This document shows, in pieces, positions 45,043-47,206 of a stretch of 47,206 nucleotides of DNA (the first letter of the stretch is position 1; each line of letters begins with the position of its first letter). Position numbers and translations under genes: made by a program. Under the pieces are notes generated by a model. It did no database searches, was not told where the DNA came from, and saw only the letters and a program-made list of their open reading frames with translations. Source of the stretch: Planctomycetota bacterium (GTDB lineage: Bacteria > Planctomycetota > Planctomycetia > Planctomycetales > Planctomycetaceae); assembly GCA_027624335.1 (NCBI GenBank), contig JAQBWV010000016.1:1-47206 (forward strand), in the 5' to 3' direction.

Positions 45043-46050
45043 CTACTGCCCGAGGGCCGATCGGTTGGCGCGAGTCGCTTTCTGAATCTGTTCGGGCGAT
45101 TCAAACGGCACGTACTGAGCCCGCATCACCATGCGATATAGTCTGTCGACTTTGTACTGCGGGATGAACCATTGAAAGTCCCACGCCGGGTTACCACTGC
45201 CTCCGCCCGATGGGGATTGCGTCAGACGGATCTCGTCCTGTGGTCGGAACATCTGAACGAACGCCATGTCGTGGCTGACCGCGTAATACCATGGTTCCGA
45301 GAAGAAGTGTTTCGAACGATTGAAAGCTAGCGTCAGCGGAAAGTCTTCATCGTGAGTGAATTCGCGCTTGTCCTGCTGCGAGAGATGAGTCGAAAGCACG
45401 CCGTGAGAAGGAGTGACTCCACGGATCCAGTCTGGCTGCTTTTCGTCGCGATTGGTGCTGCCTCGAAAGTGAATGTCGAGCGACGCCGGCTGATGGATAT
45501 AGCTTGCCCAGAAGAGCCCGATGTAACCATTGCGAAAGGTCTTTGCCCGCGGAATGCACTCCAGTGTCATCTCGATGGTGCCGTCAACGAGCATTTCGTA
45601 CTTGAGGACGCTTTCGAGTTTCCAGGTCGGAGTCGGTGCCTGGTAAAGTTCAACGATGTGTTCGTTGATGACTCGCAATTCCATCGGAGCCCTTCGCGGC
45701 TCGAAGAGGACATCCCGATTCTGAGTTGTCCCATCGTGAATGTGCTCATAGTTGAGCCCCGCATAACTCGGTACAAACAGATTCTCTCCACGCTTCGCAT
45801 GCGTCAGCGACGCGACTCCACTGTAACCTGCCCGATGTCCCTTAAGAGGACCGTCGTTCAAAGCTCCATTATCAACAATGATCGCGGTGACTCCGCCTCG
45901 CCGCAGCACGTGATACCCGGCTTTCGGCACGGTGTAACTGATGCGCGAATTCAAAAGAGTCGTCACGGAATCCTCGCCTGACGACACGATCTGCCCAGAG
46001 AGAGTCACGCCGAAAGCAAGTACGAGAGAAAAGCAACGTTGAACATTCAT
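45043..46050 (-). CDS. Secreted protein of unknown function
   Basis: The protein has 335 residues with a signal peptide (MNVQRCFSLVLAFGVTLSG...). After it comes a beta-rich body with no recognised catalytic set. There are clustered Trp, Tyr and His residues, such as YIGLFWASYIHQP, HFFSEPWYYAVSHDMAFVQM and AWDFQWFIPQYKVDRLY, suggesting a ligand-binding beta sandwich like those of carbohydrate-active or aldose-epimerase-like folds. The family is not recognised with confidence. It stands alone on the minus strand upstream of the OPA transporter, with about 119 bp between them. Confidence 0.75.
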   Translation of the reverse strand: MNVQRCFSLVLAFGVTLSGQIVSSGEDSVTTLLNSRISYTVPKAGYHVLRRGGVTAIIVDNGALNDGPLKGHRAGYSGVASLTHAKRGENLFVPSYAGLNYEHIHDGTTQNRDVLFEPRRAPMELRVINEHIVELYQAPTPTWKLESVLKYEMLVDGTIEMTLECIPRAKTFRNGYIGLFWASYIHQPASLDIHFRGSTNRDEKQPDWIRGVTPSHGVLSTHLSQQDKREFTHDEDFPLTLAFNRSKHFFSEPWYYAVSHDMAFVQMFRPQDEIRLTQSPSGGGSGNPAWDFQWFIPQYKVDRLYRMVMRAQYVPFESPEQIQKATRANRSALGQ

Positions 46051-46637
46051 GGGTTCATCTCATGAGCAGAGGAACAGAATTGACCAGTGTCTGACTATAT
46101 CGTGTCCGGTCGTCAGTGAGATGTGACAGGCCTGCAGTTGATCCTTGACTGCCAGACCGCGCGCGGCATGGTCCGAACAGAATATACGCCGCCGTTGATC
46201 ATTGTTCCCGTCAGCGGGATTCGGCTGCATCAGGAGTCATGGTCTCAGGATGCTTGCGCCTTGATCGCTCACATATTTTTTCTTCGAGATCAGGAACAGT
46301 AGAGTTTCCTGCATCATTCACGGAGCCATGTTGAGCCACATCCTTCAGGATGCTCCAGTTCGCCGGCAGGCAGCGCAGCCGGATCTTCGCCTGTCAAAGC
46401 CACCAGCAGATTTCAAATTCTCCGGAAAGATCGAATTTCCTTGATTCCACGAGTGCTCTCATCTGCAATTCTCACGCTCGTATCACTCATCGCGATGCCG
46501 ACCAGGTGTTCTCACAGAATTCGCCACACGACATGTTCCCGGCAGCCGACCCGCCGTGGTACCGCGTGGGCGATGATGCTTCAATTCAGCCTGGCGAGTT
46601 GATCTTTCCCGTCAACAGTCGGGTGCACTGGCGGATC
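46051..46637. other. Intergenic region before the transposase remnant
   Basis: No gene, promoter or strong hairpin could be assigned. A plus-strand frame from 46350 is open but its first part (to about 46600) does not resemble a protein. The left end of the insertion sequence was not found, so part of this stretch may belong to it. Confidence 0.4.
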
Positions 46638-47206
46638 GGATTATGGGTGGTTCTGGAGGTGGACGGTTCCCGTGCCGACACGCCTCGGACGAAGAACAAT
46701 GCGCGGGCGTTCTCGACCAGGAACTGTGGCCAGGAAAAGAAGGTCCAATCGAGAAAGAAATGGAAGAGCAGGAAGAAGCGGAAAACACCTGATTTGAGGG
46801 GATGCAGGCTTCGTCAGTTGCAAATTCTGGAACGCGACTGTGGAAACCGGTCACGAGTTTCTGGTACGGGTCGGAGCCAACGTGGGCCTGTTGACAAACC
46901 TCGATAACACGCGTCATTGCGATGGCATTGTGAGCGACTGGCCGGACGCTGCCCCGCGTCGCCACCGGCCTCCGCTGTTGATGCGACTGATTCAGGTTCA
47001 GAACGAACACGGCACCATGAGCTTAGTGACAAGCGTGTTGTCGCAACGCAAACTCTCGAATTCCAAAGTCGCGAAATTATACGCCCTGCGCTGGGGAATT
47101 GAGTTGCAGTTTCGATCGTTCAAGCAGACGTTCGGCCGCAGTACATTGCAGAGTCGGACGTCCGAATGCAGCTATGTGGAACTGGACTGGTCACTGGTGG
47201 GCCTAT
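46638..47206 (+). pseudogene. Decayed IS4-type transposase, cut by the window end
   Basis: Pieces of an IS4/DDE_Tnp_1 transposase appear in two frames. The first is VLEVDGSRADTPRT from about 46653, with the first catalytic Asp of DGSR at 46662, followed by a Lys/Arg-rich stretch ending KKRKTPD. A shift and loss of roughly 80 residues follow. Then, after an in-frame TGA (46795-46797), GDAGFVSCKFWNATVE holds the second Asp at 46801, and the frame stays open to the edge. It includes FLVRVGANVGLL and LYALRWGIELQFRSFKQTF with the catalytic Glu. The copy cannot code for a working enzyme as it stands. Confidence 0.75.

Noticed and set aside
46795..46797. TGA in the transposase remnant as selenocysteine
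   Set aside because: The gene is also shifted and deleted, so the stop is one more sign of decay.
1..47206. CRISPR arrays, tRNA or rRNA genes, prophage or integrase
   Set aside because: No regularly spaced repeats, RNA gene cores or phage genes were recognised.

Overview
The window looks like a chromosomal segment of a Planctomycetota bacterium, probably of the Planctomycetaceae type. The signs are a DUF1501 gene next to a very large planctomycete cytochrome (PSCyt1/DUF1549/DUF1553) gene, a secreted formylglycine sulfatase, a Tat-exported Gfo/Idh/MocA oxidoreductase, several secreted beta-propeller proteins, and loosely spaced genes on both strands. This assignment is inferred from gene families, not from a marker gene. 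No rRNA, tRNA or CRISPR array was seen.

Layout. 1-6.3 kb: the 3' end of a patatin-like phospholipase, then a minus-strand run of a CBS-pair protein, a secreted esterase, a secreted beta-propeller protein, an MFS transporter and a sulfatase. 6.6-10.3 kb: a plus-strand group of an Ldh2-type dehydrogenase, an NHL-repeat protein and a divergent Nramp-like transporter. 10.4-16.9 kb: a minus-strand iron-sulfur assembly region reading SufR-like regulator, lone NuoB, SufC, SufB, SufD and a Rieske-SufT fusion. No SufS, SufE or SufU is present. 17-26.3 kb: a GNAT enzyme, a halogenase-like flavoprotein, an SDR, a TolB-like propeller, a Gfo/Idh/MocA enzyme, a PhyH dioxygenase, a PLP aminotransferase, a small ORF and a likely selenoprotein. 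26.4-31.3 kb: the DUF1501 and PSCyt pair. 31.9-38 kb: a second divergent Nramp-like transporter with a large insert, a TerC protein, a DUF374 acyltransferase and a SEC-C/TPR protein. 38-47 kb: a TolC-like lipoprotein with a long C-terminal tail, the remnant of an extracellular repeat protein, a MetE-like/cytidylyltransferase/OPA transporter group, an unknown secreted protein and a decayed IS4-type transposase cut by the window end.

The most notable find is at 25687-26274. An AhpD/carboxymuconolactone-decarboxylase-family gene is open for 195 codons apart from one TGA, and that TGA sits exactly where the second cysteine of the catalytic E-x11-C-x2-C-x3-H motif should be. A stem-loop lies 13-18 nt downstream, where a bacterial SECIS is expected. 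The simplest reading is a C-x-x-U selenoprotein that routine gene calling would split into two fragments.

Other points of interest are the two Nramp-like proteins sharing a GSGEL/A-x-EL signature in place of DPGN/MPH, the Rieske-SufT fusion, the lone nuoB inside the suf region, and several palindromic intergenic elements.
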